A stretch of 64,000 bases of DNA. It comes from Alviniconcha marisindica. Its lineage: Eukaryota; Mollusca; Gastropoda; Provannidae. A program made the translations under genes and the position numbers. The notes beneath the pieces were generated by a model. The model worked only from the letters and a program-made list of their open reading frames with translations. It ran no database searches and was not told the origin of the DNA. The stretch is taken from the NCBI GenBank assembly GCA_018857735.1, contig JABMCL010000953.1:417001-481000 (forward strand), given 5' to 3'. This document shows positions 21,830-33,607 of the stretch, in pieces (positions within the stretch are counted from its first letter, which is position 1; every line of letters begins with the position of its first letter).

Positions 21830-24730
21830 TCAGGGACGGGTAGGCCTGGAGGGTAAGAACGGAAGGGTATGCCTGGAGGGGTAGGCAGGGAGTGTAAAAA
21901 CGGAAGGGTAGGCGTGGAGGGGTAGGCCTGGAGGGGTAGGCCTGGAGGGTAAGAACGGAAGGGTAAGCATGGAGGGGTATGCGTGGAGGGTAAGAACGGA
22001 AGGGTAGGCATGGAGGGTAAGAACGGAAGGGTAGGCATGGAGGGTAAGAACGGAAGGGTAAGCATGGAGGGGTAGGCGTGGAGGGTAAGAACGGAAGGGT
22101 AGGCATGGAGGGTAAGAACGGAAGGGTAGGCATGGAGGGGTAGGCGTGGAGGGTAAGAACGGAAGGGTAGGCATGGAGGGTAAGAACGGAAGGGTAGGCG
22201 TGGAGGGTAAGAACGGAAGGGTAAGCATGGAGGGGTAGGCGTGGAGGGTAAGAACGGAAGGGTAGGCATGGAGGGGTAGGGTGGAGGGTAAGAACGGAAG
22301 GGTAAGCATGGAGGGGTAGGCGTGGAGGGTAAGAACGGAAGGGTAGGCGGGGGGAGGGTGGAGGGTAAGAACGGAAGGGTAAGCATGGAGGGGTAGGCGT
22401 GGAGGGTAAGAACGGAAGGGTAGGCTGGAGGGTAGAACGGAAGGGTAGGCGTGGAGGGTAGGAGGAGGGTAGACGGAGGGGTAGGCATGGAGGGGTAGGC
22501 GTGGAGGGTAAGAACGAGGGGTAGGCATGGAGGGGGTAGGCTGGAAGGGTAGGCATGGAGGGAGGGTAGGCGTGGAGGGTAGAGATAGGAGGGAGGGTAG
22601 GCATGGAGGGAGGGTAGGCGTGGAGGGTAGGAGGAAGGGTAGGCTGGAGGGTAAGAACGGAAGGGTAGGCGTGGAGGGAGGAGTAGCTGGAAGGGGTAGG
22701 CATGGAGGGGTAGGCGTGGAGGGAAGAGAGGAGGGGGGTAGGCATGGAGGGAAGAGACGGAAGGGTAGGCATGGAGGGGGGTAGGCGTGGAGGGAAGAAC
22801 GGAAGGGTAGGCATGGAGGGTAAGGGGAGCATGGAGGGGTAGGCTGGAGGGTAAGAACGGAAGGGTAGGCATGGAGGGGTAGGCGTGGAGGGTAAGAACG
22901 GAAGGGTAGGCATGGAGGGTAAGAACGGAAGGGTAGGCATGGAGGGGTAGGCGTGGAAGGGTAAGCATGGAGGGGTAGGCTGGAGGGTAAGAACGGAAGG
23001 GTAGGCATGGAGGGGTAGGCGTGGAGGGTAAGAACGAGGGTAGGCGAGGGGTAGGCATGGAGGGAGGAGTAGGCTGGAGGGTAAGCATGGAGGGGTAGGC
23101 ATGGAGGGTAAGAACGGAAGGGTAGGCGTGGAGGGTAAGAACGGAAGGGTAAGCATGGAGGGGTAGGCGTGGAGGGTAAGAACGGAAGGGTAGGCATGGA
23201 GGGTAAGAACGGAAGGGTAGGCATGGAGGGGTAGGCGTGGAGGGTAAGAACGGAAGGGTAGGCATGGAGGGTAAGAACGGCATGGAGGGGTAGGCGTGGA
23301 GGGGTAAGAACGGAAGGGTAAGCATGGAGGGGTAGGCGTGGAGGGTAAGAACGGAAGGGTAGGCATGGAGGGGTAGGCGGGAGGGTAAGCATGGAGGGTA
23401 GGCGTGGAGGGTAAGAACGGAAGGGTAGGCATGGAGGGGTAGGCGTGGAGGGTAAGAAGGAGGGTAGGCATGGAGGGTAAGAACGGAAGGGTAGGCATGG
23501 AGGGTAGGCGTGGAGGGTAAGAACGGAAGGGTAGGCATGGAGGGTAAGAACGGAAGGGTAGGCATGGAGGGTAAGAACGGAAGGGTAAGCATGGAGGGGT
23601 AGGCGTGGAGGGTAAGAACGGAAGGGTAGGCATGGAGGGTAGACGGAAGGGTAAGCATGGAGGGTAGGCGTGGAGGGTAAGAACGGAAGGGTAGGCATGG
23701 AGGGTAAGAACGGAAGGGTAAGCTGGAGGGGAGGTGGAGGGGTAGGCGTGGAGGGTAAGAACGGAGGGTAGGCATGGAGGGGAGGAGTAGGCATAAGAAG
23801 GAAGGGTAGGCATGGAGGGGTAGGCGTGGAGGGAAGAACTGGAAGGGTAGGCATGGAGGGAAGAACGGAAGGGTAGGCATGGAGGGGTAGGCGTGGAGGG
23901 TAAGAACGGAGGGTAGGCATGGAGGGGGGTAGGCGTGGAGGGTAAGAACGGAAGGGTAGGCTGGAGGGAAAACGGAAGGGTAGGCGTGGAGGGTAAGAAC
24001 GGAAGGGTAGGATGGAGGGGTAGGCATGGAGGGGTAGGCGTGGAGGGTAAGAACGTAGGGGTAGGCGTGGAGGGAAGAGTAGGCATGGAAGGAAGAGTAG
24101 GCATGGAGGGAGGAGTAGGCGTGGAGGGAGGAGTAGGTATGGAGGGAGGAGTAGGCTTGGAGGGAGGAGTAGGTATGGAGGAGTAGGCATGGAGGGGTAG
24201 GCATGTGGAGGAGTAATGAACGTAGGGGTAGGCGTGGAGGCATAGGCATGGAGGAAGAGTAGGCATGGAGGGAGTAGCGTAGGAGGAGGAGTAGGTATGG
24301 AGGGAGGAGTAGGCATGGAGGGAGGAGTAGGATGGAGGAGTAGGCATGGAGGGAGGAGTAGGCATGGAGGAGTAGGCATGGAGGGAGGAGTAGGCATGGA
24401 GGAGTAGGCATGGAGGGAGGAGTAGGCATGGAGGAGTAGGTATGGAGGGAGGAGTAGGCATGGAGGGAGGAGTAGGCATGGATGGGAGGAGTAGGCATGG
24501 AGGGAGGGGTAGGCATGGAGGAGTAGGCATGGAGGGAGGAGTAGGCATGGATGGAGGAGTAGGCATGGAGGGAGGAGTAGGCATGGAGGAGTAGGCATGG
24601 AGGGAGGAGTAGGCATGGAGGGAGGAGTAGGCATGGAGGAGTAGGCATGGAGGGAGGAGTAGGCATGGAGGAGTAGGTATGGAGGGAGGAGTAAGCATGG
24701 AGGAGTAGGCATGGAGGGAGGAGTTGGCAC
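21830..24730. repeat. ~2.9-kb G/A-rich compound minisatellite
   Basis: Left part (to about 24060): interleaved words taggcatggagg, taggcgtggagg and taagaacggaaggg, with pervasive small indels. Right part (about 24060-24730): ggagtaggcatggaggga and ggagtaggcatg, with no taagaacgg word. The + strand is strongly purine-biased. Three overlapping minus-strand frames of about 1000 codons (Pro/Leu/Tyr/Ser/Thr/His) cover it in all three phases, which shows they come from the repeat and not from a gene. Confidence 0.95.
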
Positions 24731-25244
24731 GGATTAGTCCATGTTTCCTAACTAGTGTGGAGTCTGTGACACTGACGGAGGTCACCACAATCAGTCGATG
24801 TTTTGTAGCGTGGAGTCTGCTGCCTGTGCTCAGTCCCAGACTCACCTAGAGATGGCCAGCTAATCAAACGTGAGTGTGTGTGACAGCCTTTGGCACAAAC
24901 CACCGTGCAAGAATAAACAATAGTAACAGCACCGTTCAGTAAGGTATATCATGATCAGTCGTCGCTGAGAAGCACTTTGCCAAGAGTGTATCGGTTACCG
25001 ATCTGGTGATATTTATAAATATATACACACACGAGTATTTCTGGCTTTGACGCACTGGTGCTTGGCGCACCGGATTAATGAGGCGAGCGTCTGGCTGCTG
25101 AATGTCAGTAACTTCACGAGCTGTGGCTGACCGGATCACGACGTAACGATTGGCTTGTGACGTAACGTTAGTCGTGCCGTTGATTGCTGTACGCTGGTAA
25201 TTCCAGACCTCTAGTTCCATGGTGTACAAACGGGAACAGGTTGG
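24731..25244. other. Unique intronic stretch
   Basis: Normal-complexity sequence; a 97-codon minus frame (24936-25229) has no recognisable domain. A weak donor-like aaac|gtgagtgt at about 24870 is without a good open exon in the host phase. Confidence 0.4.
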
Positions 25245-25503
<259 letters not shown>

Positions 25504-25580
25504 AGCCACGTGCCGTGATCAAGAAGCTAGCAAGGAAAAACAAGAGACAGCCGCATCAGCCGAGAGAGAAACAGAGCTAG

Positions 25581-25655
25581 ACCGAAACTGTGCTGTGAAA
25601 CCGGAAGTAGGAGAGGCTTCCTCTCCTACTTTCGGTTTCACAGCACAGTTTCGGT
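25581..25655. repeat. 36-bp inverted repeat, 3-nt loop
   Basis: Left arm 25581-25616 begins accgaaactgtgctgtgaaa. Right arm 25620-25655 is its reverse complement with one mismatch (ttcc/tttc). The loop is ctt. As RNA it would be a 36-bp hairpin; as DNA, a cruciform. Confidence 0.9.
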
Positions 25656-25720
25656 CACGGCTAGTGTAACCGTCTCGCAAGTATGGCTGTGTACGGCTGT
25701 TCAGAACTCAAAGCTCACAG

Positions 25721-25794
25721 CCCCCCCCCCCCCCCCCACCCCCCCCCCCCCCCCCCCCCAGCCCCCCCCCCACCCCCCCCCCCCCCCCCCCCCG
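25721..25794. repeat. Poly-C tract (~75 nt, few interruptions)
   Basis: C runs broken only by single A, AG or similar bases. Confidence 0.93.
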
Positions 25795-26034
25795 TGGACA
25801 ACAGGCAGTCTGTACCCGGTGTGCAGCAACCAACGGCCTTGATCAGTGCAATTTGCTGCACAACTGCCGTGCTCGCTTCGTTGGTGTCGTTTCCATGCTT
25901 CGTTTCACCCGTGTCTGTTAAGTTCTGCTCACGCACCGCCCACTCCACGCTTCTGTGCAGTTAGGGTCGTGTCACAGTGCTGTAGGACATGACTCCTGAC
26001 CTCACGCAGTCCCTGGGCAGGATCTCTGTCTGTC

Positions 26035-26290
<256 letters not shown>

Positions 26291-26516
26291 ATCACCCCCT
26301 CCCTCTCTGGCTCTCAACCCTATGTAGTTGATGGGACGCTGAAATCCAACAACTACCCCCCCCCCCCCCCTTCCCTTCCCGCCAGTGTTTTGCATAAAAT
26401 GGCACACGACAAAATTAAGAAATCTTTAGGCTCCAAAGCGAAAAGCATATGTACTTTCTTTATTGTGTTGCGTGAAATAAGCCGTGAGATGACGGGTTCA
26501 TCAGACATGTGGCTGT

Positions 26517-26607
26517 TTGTTTCAAGGAGTGAATACTTTCTGTTTCAAGGAGTGAACACTTTCTGTTTCAAGGAGTGAACACTTTCTGTTTCAAGGAGTG
26601 AATACTT
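26517..26607. repeat. 23-bp repeat x4
   Basis: Units of tttcaaggagtgaacacttt plus ctg. Confidence 0.9.
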
Positions 26608-26711
26608 TATCGACGCGCTCGGCGGTTTTGCTGTGGCTACCAGTTTGGGAGAGACGAGCACTGACACGGGGACAGACAAAGGCGGAAGAAGTGGCTGTAA
26701 ACAACAATAAT

Positions 26712-26772
26712 AATAATAACTTGGTGTTTTACGCCCAGTCAACCAGTGCGGTTATATCAGGGCGAGGCTGGA
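26712..26772 (+). mobile_element. Interspersed repeat family 4 (3' end)
   Basis: (AAT)n then ggtgttttacgcccagtcaa and gcggttatatcagggcga. The reverse complement of the same string occurs at 40344-40408 with an (ACTT)n tail. It is a shared transposable-element end. Confidence 0.65.
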
Positions 26773-26797
26773 AACAAAAAGTTGCTATAACCGATAG

Positions 26798-26798
26798 G

Positions 26799-26854
<56 letters not shown>

Positions 26855-27140
26855 GACTGTGTTGCTGTAACTGACAGGACTGAATGAGAGAGAGAGAGAG
26901 AGAGAGCTGACTGTTTCTGTAACCGGTAGGACTGAATGAGAGAGAGAGAGAGAGCTGACTGTTTCTGTAACCGGTAGGACTGAATGAGAGAGAGAGCGAG
27001 CTGACTGTTTCTGTAACCGACAGGACTGAATGAGAGAGAGCTGACTGTTTCTGTAACCGGTAGGACTGAATGAGAGAGAGAGAGAGCTGACTGTTTCTGT
27101 AACCGGTAGGACTGAATGAGAGAGAGCTGACTGTTGTTGA
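26798..27140. repeat. (GA)n tracts in a ~45-60 bp compound repeat x7
   Basis: Each copy is a GA tract of varying length plus gctgactgtttctgtaaccg and gtaggactgaat. Confidence 0.92.
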
Positions 27141-27269
27141 AGGCCCGTGGCGACTGGCAGGCTGTCCGGCAGATCCTTAGCAGACACAGCTGCTGCATTA
27201 ATTATCACGTGACTTGACAGCACTTCTTTCGCGGAAGTTGGTCGTGTGGTGGCCATGGGATCAAAAGCT

Positions 27270-28092
27270 TGGACGGGCTAGGGAAGGACAGTGAAGATTT
27301 TAGGATCGGAAAGGACAAGGGGGGACTTGGAAACTAAATGGGGGGGGGGGTGGGGGGGAGAGAGAGAGAGACTTGGAAACTGACAGGATTGAGGAAGGAC
27401 ATGGGAGGGGGGGGGATTGAGACTATAGGATTGGGAAGGACAGGGGGACATTGAGACTGACAGGACTGGGAAGGACGGGGGGACATTGAGACTGACAGGA
27501 CTGGGAAGGACGGGGGGACATTGAGACTGACAGGACTGGGAAGGACGGGGGGACATTGAGACTGACAGGACTGGGAAGGACGGGGGGACATTGAGACTGA
27601 CAGGACTGGGAAGGACGGGGGGACATTGAGACTGACAGGACTGGGAAGGACGGGGGGACATTGAGACTGACAGGACTGGGAAGGACGGGGGGACATTGAG
27701 ACTGACAGGACTGGGAAGGACGGGGGGACATTGAGACTGACAGGACTGGGAAGGACGGGGGGACATTGAGACTGACAGGACTGGGAAGGACGGGGGGACA
27801 TTGAGACTGACAGGATTGGGAAGAACGGGGGGGGGGGGACATTGAGACTGACAGGATTGGGAAGAACGGAGGGGGGACATTGAGACTGACAGGATTGGGA
27901 AGAACGGAGGGGGGGGGGGGGACATTGAGACTGACAGGATTGGGAAGAACGGGGGGGGGGGGGACTTGAGACGACAGGATTGGGAAGAACGGGGGGGGGG
28001 TCATTGAGACTGACAGGATTGGGAAAGAGACGGAGGGGAGGGGGGGGGGTCATTGAGACTGACAGGATTGGGAAGGACAAGGGGGGACTTGA
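27270..28092. repeat. 35-bp G-rich minisatellite, ~20 units
   Basis: Unit: ggacattgagactgacagga + ctgggaaggacgggg. The central block (about 27450-27820) is almost identical at an exact 35-bp period. Both ends have expanded G runs (up to ~12). The minus-strand Ser/Pro/Val-rich frames are shadows. Confidence 0.94.
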
Positions 28093-29099
28093 AGACTTGA
28101 GCGGAGACTGTAGGCGGGTGTAGTGGCGGAATTACGGCCTGAATGGCCGCTGGTGGAGCGGTCGGTAATCCCTTGAATAAAGAGCCATTAACCGGCTCGC
28201 TGTAAGCACCTTTGTAAGTATTCCGCTGCAGGAGGGGCAGGAAGGAGGCGGTGACGGAAGGGTTTAGTTTGGAGGTGTTCTGGGGAGGGAGGCCACTCCG
28301 CTGTTACATAAACACGTAAACACCTCAGTATAATAGAGAAACAGGTAGTGTTGCGTGTGCGTGGACCGGTAGCTCTTCCGTCCTTTTCTGGAAGTGCAGG
28401 TTGGCTTCGTTCTTTATGGAAGTCGAAGTTCTGCCGATGCATTTGTGTAGCTCGTGGTTTTTGTCAAACAAGCAGTTGGTCCCTGTGATGCGCGTATGTG
28501 AGCGACTTCATCAGCGTCACTGTTACACATACACAGACAACGGGACGGCTCTGATGACGTTACCAACGCGGTAAGCATCACGCAAAGTGCTACTTTCCTC
28601 ACTGCTTTCCTCACTGCTTACTCTGCATTTCTCTGCCTGCCTGTCTTAGTTATGGCGGGTGTGTAAGTTATGTTACTTTCGTTTGCGTTGTTTGTGTTGT
28701 TGGTTTCACGCTATAATCATGCCTTTTCATCTTCATATTAAGTACTGTTAGTTGTTTTGGTTGTGGCTTTGTTTGTTGGTTTGCTTTTTGTTGGTTTGTG
28801 GGTTTTTTTTACGGAGGGCGAGAATAATTTTTTTGCTGAGTTGTTGTTTGTTTGTTTGTTGTTTTTGCGCATACACTGATTCTAGTTTTATTAATTTGTA
28901 GATTTTGTTGGGGAGGAGAGGGTATTAGTATTGTGCATGTAATGTTTAGTTTGTAGTAACTACTGCTGAGTCTGTGAGTCTGCTTCTCGTGGCACATGAA
29001 AAGCAGTGAGAGACGAGCAAGGAATTTCAATGTCCACTTCAAGTGGGTCGCGGTCGTGGAGCGACGGGCCCGGGGATCGGTATATAAAGTGTGTGTTTG
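28093..29099. other. ~1 kb unique intronic sequence, no gene seen
   Basis: No long frame with recognisable content. Contains a T/G-rich segment (28680-28870) and a donor-like aacgcg|gtaagc near 28570 that lacks a host-phase open exon. Confidence 0.4.
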
Positions 29100-29148
29100 T
29101 TTGTGTGTGTGTGTGTGTGGTGTGTGTGTGTGTGTGTGTGTGTGTGTA
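29100..29148. repeat. (GT)n microsatellite
   Basis: GT repeat abutting the SINE head that follows. Confidence 0.95.
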
Positions 29149-29150
29149 AG

Positions 29151-29476
29151 TGAGCCGGTTTGGCCTAGCGGTAAGGCGTTAGGCTGGTAAGCGGAAGGAC
29201 CTCGGTTCGATACCGCTACGGCTCTCCTTTCTCTTCAAAAAGGTTGTGGTTTGTGGACACTGTCTTGTGACGTTGTCCATCACTTTCTACTGAAACATTA
29301 AAATGGCTCTCATCGGTGCCCATCTTAATGCAGGAATCATTCCGGTGGTGACGGTGTAGCGATAGGTATATAATCTCCCTCTTCCCCCACCTCCATACCC
29401 CCTCCCCCCCTTCTCCCCGTCCCTGATAAGCCTTATGGTTTCTGTAGACGTTAAGCACCGTGTTTACTTCCTTCTT
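29151..29476 (+). mobile_element. SINE family 2, longest copy
   Basis: Begins with tRNA-like tgagccggtttggcctagcg, then gtaaggcgttagg and a B-box-like ctcggttcgatacc. The body continues ctctcctttctcttc and ttgtggtttgtggacactgt. It ends in tccctgataagccttatggt and gacgttaagcaccgtgttta. This copy ties the head seen at 15231-15342 to the tail string seen at 930-1012 and 43768-43910, defining a family of about 325 bp. Confidence 0.75.
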
Positions 29477-30035
29477 TGTGTGTGTATGTGTTGTGTGGGG
29501 GGGGGGGGGGGGGATTAACACGGACAACGTATGCACAGCATAGTACAGAAGCGGTAACGGCGAGCGCCACTTGCCTGTGACGGTTGGCGAGGTGGCTAAT
29601 CCCGTTGGTCACCAGCTGACGACGCGGGAAACGGCCGCCGCTCTGATGACTTCACTGCCGGTGACTTGCCGACTTCTGACGCCCGCGGCCTGCTGTAGAC
29701 GTGCCAGGTCCGCCCGTTGCGCGTGTGGCGAGAAAGGAACACAGGCCAGGGTGTGTGTGTGTGGGGGGGGGATTTGGCGGCAAAAACCGGAAGGTATGTT
29801 TGTCGCTCGACAAGCTGACTTGGTAGCTTAGCTGCGTCATAAGTTAAGTTGTAGTCAATTAATATTTTGCGGCTACATGAGCGACCTGTGACGTCAACGC
29901 CTTAAATCTGATCGTTTGCAGCATCAAATATTTATCGCTGCAAAACGGGAAGCAGTTTTATTGCCGAAAAGTTGATCTTATCGCAACAAAACTACCTGTT
30001 CTTCCGCCAGCTGCAAAAGTAAACATTTTCTCTGC
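29477..30035. other. Unique intronic stretch
   Basis: Contains short GT/G runs (29477-29513, 29753-29771) and an 86-codon + frame (29571-29831) with no recognisable domain. No gene called. Confidence 0.4.
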
Positions 30036-30215
30036 AAAGTGCGTGTTTGCAGCTGTCAGCAAACCTGTCTCTGCACATGTTTGCAACTGTCAGCAAACCT
30101 GTCTCTGCATATGTTTGCAGCTGACAATATTTGTCTCTGCACATGTTTACAGCTGTCAGCATCTCTGTCTCTGCACATGTTTGCAGCTGTCAGCATTTCT
30201 GTCTCTGCACATGCA
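30036..30215. repeat. ~40-bp degenerate repeat x4-5
   Basis: Units of ctgtctctgcacatgtttgc and agctgtcagca. Confidence 0.85.
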
Positions 30216-30225
30216 AGCCTGAAAG

Positions 30226-30334
30226 GCGACATTTTGCTGATACAACATTTTGATGATACAACATTTTGCTGATACGACATTTTGTTGATACAACAGTTAC
30301 AACATTTTGCTGATACAGCATTTTGCTGATACAA
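30226..30334. repeat. ~17-bp degenerate repeat
   Basis: Copies of acattttgctgatacaa with small changes. Confidence 0.8.
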
Positions 30335-30389
30335 CTCTCAGATTGTGGCACTAACCTCAAGTGTTAGTCGGGTGGGTTATGTGGGGCGT

Positions 30390-30481
30390 GGAGTGTGTGT
30401 GTGTGTGTGCGCGCGCGCGCGAGTGTGTGTGCATTCGTGCGAGTGTATGTGTGTGTGTGTGTGATGTACGCGCGGGTGTGT

Positions 30482-30516
<35 letters not shown>

Positions 30517-30735
30517 TGTACGTGGTGTGTGTGTGTGTGTGGTGTGGTGTGGTGTGTGTGTGGTGAGTGTGTGTGGTGTGTCGTGTGTGTTGTTCTTTTT
30601 TTTGTGTGCAAAGCGAGAGAGAGACAGACAAAGAGAGTGAGAAGAGAGAGAGAGAGAGAAACAAGGGAGAGAGAAAAGACAGAGACAAGAGAGAGAGAGA
30701 GAAAAGACAGAGACAAGAGAGAGAGAGAGAGACGG
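30390..30735. repeat. (GT)n block followed by (GA)n block
   Basis: GT with cgcgcgcg segments to about 30590, then GA with agacagaga interruptions from 30614. Confidence 0.95.
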
Positions 30736-30849
30736 AGTGGAAGGGAAGACAGCCGGGTAGCTTGGGGGTCCGGGTGATGGTCGTTTAGCCGGCAGGCGGT
30801 CTTTGCGGTCGTGTCCACGCCGCCCTCCTTACGAACTATTGGTCACGAG

Positions 30850-30900
30850 TCCATTTTGCTTGACGTCCACGGAAGTGAGATGGCTTATTAGGGACGGGGG
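30850..30900 (-). mobile_element. Diverged SINE family 2 tail fragment
   Basis: cttgacgtccacggaagtg and atggcttattagggacgggg resemble the 930-1012 string with substitutions. Confidence 0.5.
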
Positions 30901-31120
30901 CAGGGGGGAAGGGACGAAAGAGTGAAGGCTCCACCGCGGATACTGGTCACTGCCTAACGCACGCCTGCAATGGTGTGGGAGGGGGGGGGGGCGTTGCTAC
31001 CAGCACCACTTAGCGAGCAGGAGATGACGAAGACAAATTTGAAAGAGACTGCCAGTGCCACACCGCAGCTATCATGCTTGGTTTCCATCGTATAAAAGCG
31101 AGACAATGTGCAAAGTTTTC

Positions 31121-31176
31121 GCGCAAAGTTTCCATCAACATTTGGAAACGTTTCAATGTTGATGGAAACTTTGCGC
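31121..31176. repeat. 56-bp near-perfect palindrome
   Basis: Arms 31121-31142 (gcgcaaagtttccatcaaca + tt) and 31155-31176 are perfect reverse complements (22 bp). The 12-nt centre contains the self-complementary gaaacgtttc, so the whole is almost a continuous palindrome. It might be a foldback or MITE terminus. Confidence 0.9.
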
Positions 31177-31219
31177 AATAGTTGTTTTATTTCGCAAAAC
31201 ACGAGTTTTTAAAAACAAT

Positions 31220-31364
31220 TCTGCAAACAGATCGGTATGGTGACAAAATACTACTACAGAAACGTATCTGCAAACAGAGCGATATGATGAGATAAGTAAT
31301 ACTACAGAAACGTGTCTGCAAACAGAGCGATATGATGAGATAATTAATACTACACAAACGTCGA
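31220..31364. repeat. ~53-bp repeat x3
   Basis: Copies of ctgcaaacagagcgatatga, then gagataa and taatactacagaaacg. Confidence 0.88.
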
Positions 31365-31599
31365 ACGACCCAAATTCTTGGCGGCAACAAAGGACAGCAC
31401 ACGTATCATTTCCACAAGTGACGTGCTTTCGACGATTTTAGTTTTTTGCTTCTTCTTTTTCTTTTTTTCTTTTTCTTTTTCCTGGCAGTGTTTTGGTCCG
31501 ACCTTTGTCTGGGAAAGGTCACAACGTCCCTGTTACGACTGGGACATGTGAGTGTTGTGACGTAACGTGTGCTCTCTCTGTCTCGTATGTCGTGTGGGG

Positions 31600-31797
31600 A
31601 TGGGGGGGGGGGGGGGGGGGGGGGTACGTACGTGTGTGTGTGTACGTGTTGTGTGTGTGTACGTGTTGTGTTGTGTGTGTACGTGTTGTGTGTGTGTACG
31701 TGTGTGTGTGTGTGTGTGTGTGTGTACGTGTTGTGTGTGTGTGTACGTGTGTGTGTGTGTACGTGTTGTGTGTGTGTACGTGTTGTGTGTGTGTGCG
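31600..31797. repeat. Poly-G and GTGTACGT-type repeat
   Basis: A G run (31600-31624) followed by tgtgtgtgtacgtgtt copies. Confidence 0.93.
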
Positions 31798-31827
31798 TGA
31801 GTCATGTTCTCAGCTCGTGCCTGACGT

Positions 31828-32085
31828 GGTGGCTGTTGCGTACGTTAGCGTGACTGTCCATCCATCCCGTGCTGTTGCGTACGTTAGCGTGACTGTGTCC
31901 ATCCATCCCGTGCTGTTGCGTACGTTAGCGTGACTGTCCATCCATCCCGTGCTGTTGCGTACGTTAGCGTGACTGTGTCCATCCATCCCGTGCTGTTGCG
32001 TACGTTAGCGTGACTGTGTCCATCCATTCCGTGCTGTTGCGTACGTTAGCGTGACTGTGTCCATCCATCCCGTGCTGTTGCCTGC
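31828..32085. repeat. ~41/43-bp minisatellite x6
   Basis: Units of tgttgcgtacgttagcgtga and ctgtgtccatccatcccgtg, alternating with and without a gt dinucleotide. Confidence 0.93.
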
Positions 32086-32129
32086 TCCACGCTCCGCCAG
32101 CGCTGTAGGCCCAGCACCTGCCGGCCACT

Positions 32130-33550
32130 GGAGCAGTCAGTCCCATCACAGACACTACACTACACTACACTTGCTGCAGTCAGTCCCATCAGAGACACTA
32201 CACTTCACTACACTACACTGCACTACACTTGCTGCAGTCAGTCCCATCACAGACACTACACTACACTTCAGTACACTGCACTGCTCTACACTTACTGTAG
32301 TCACTCCCATCAGGGACACTACACTGCACTACACTACACTACACTACACTATACTACACTGTTCTACATTGCACTACACTGCACTGCACTGCACTTGCTG
32401 TAGTCAGTCCCATCAGAGACACTACACTACACTTGTAGTCAGTCAGATCAGACACTACACTACACTGATGTAGTCAGTCAGATCAGACACTACACTACAC
32501 TGATGTAGTCAGTCAGATCAGACACTACACTTGCTGTAGTCAGTCAGATCAGACACTACACTACACTGGCTGTAGTCAGTCAGATCAGACACTACACTAC
32601 ACTGGCTGTAGTAAGTCAGGTCAGACACTACACTACACTTGCTGTAGTCATTCAGATCAGACACTACACTACACTGGCTGTAGTCAGTCAGATCAGACAC
32701 TACACTGGCTGTAGTAAGTCAGGTCAGACACTACACTACACTTGCTGTAGTCATTCAGATCAGACACACACTACACTGGCTGTAGTCAGTCAGATCAGAC
32801 ACTACACTACACTGGCTGTAGTCAGTCTGACCAGACACTTACACGTACACTGGCTGTAGTCAGTCAGATCAGACACTACACTACACTGGCTGTAGTCAGT
32901 CAGATCAGACACTACACTACACTGGCTGTAGTCAGTCAGATCAGACACTACACTACACTGGCTGTAGTCAGTCAGATCAGACACTACACTACACTGGCTG
33001 TAGTCAGTCAGATCAGACACTACACTACACTGGCTGTAGTCAGTCAGTCAGACACTACACTACACTGGCTTGTAGTCAGTCAGACACTACATCATGGCTG
33101 TGAGTCAGTCAGATCAACACTGGCTGTGAAGTCAGTCAGACAAACACTGGCTGTAGTCAGTCAGATCAGACACTGGCTGTAGTCAGTCAGATCAGACACT
33201 GGCTGTAGTCAGTCAGATCAGACACTGGCTGTATCAGTCAGATCAGACACTGGCTGTAGTCAGTCAGATCAGACACTGGCTGTGGTCAGTCAGATCAGAC
33301 ACTGGCTGTGGTCAGTCAGATCAGACACTGGCTGTGGTCAGTCAGATCAGACACTGGCTGTAGTCAGTCAGTCAGACAAATGGCTGTGTCAGTCAGATCA
33401 GACACTGGCTGTAGATCAGTAGTCAGACACTGGCTGTATCACGTCAGATCAGACACTGGCTGTGAGTCAGTAGATCAGACACTGGCGTAGCAGTCAGATC
33501 AGAATGGGTGTAATCAGTCAGATCAGACACTGGCTGTAGTACAGTCAGAC
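32130..33550. repeat. 1.4-kb ACACT / AGTCAGTCAGATCAG minisatellite
   Basis: Begins with (ACACT)n-rich longer units. It settles to a ~35-bp unit (gtagtcagtcagatcagaca + ctacactacactggct) and ends (33100-33550) with a shortened ~23-bp unit that has lost ctacacta. This shows progressive unit shortening along the array. Confidence 0.93.
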
Positions 33551-33607
33551 GGAGACCGGGAGAGGACAGCCCAGCTTCAACCCTGGGGCGGGTCAGCGGG
33601 ACGTCAG

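Noticed and set aside
21765..24845. ~1000-codon proline-rich minus-strand frames
   Set aside because: Three frames in all three phases cover the same array because the unit lacks stops on that strand. This is expected of the repeat and not of a gene.
24842..24869. Short exon ending at aaac|gtgagtgt
   Set aside because: In the host phase it contains an in-frame stop; the only open frame is 9-10 codons.
29151..29222. A functional tRNA gene on the + strand
   Set aside because: Same reason: the tRNA-like head is joined to a repeated SINE body that recurs at 15231 and 47038.
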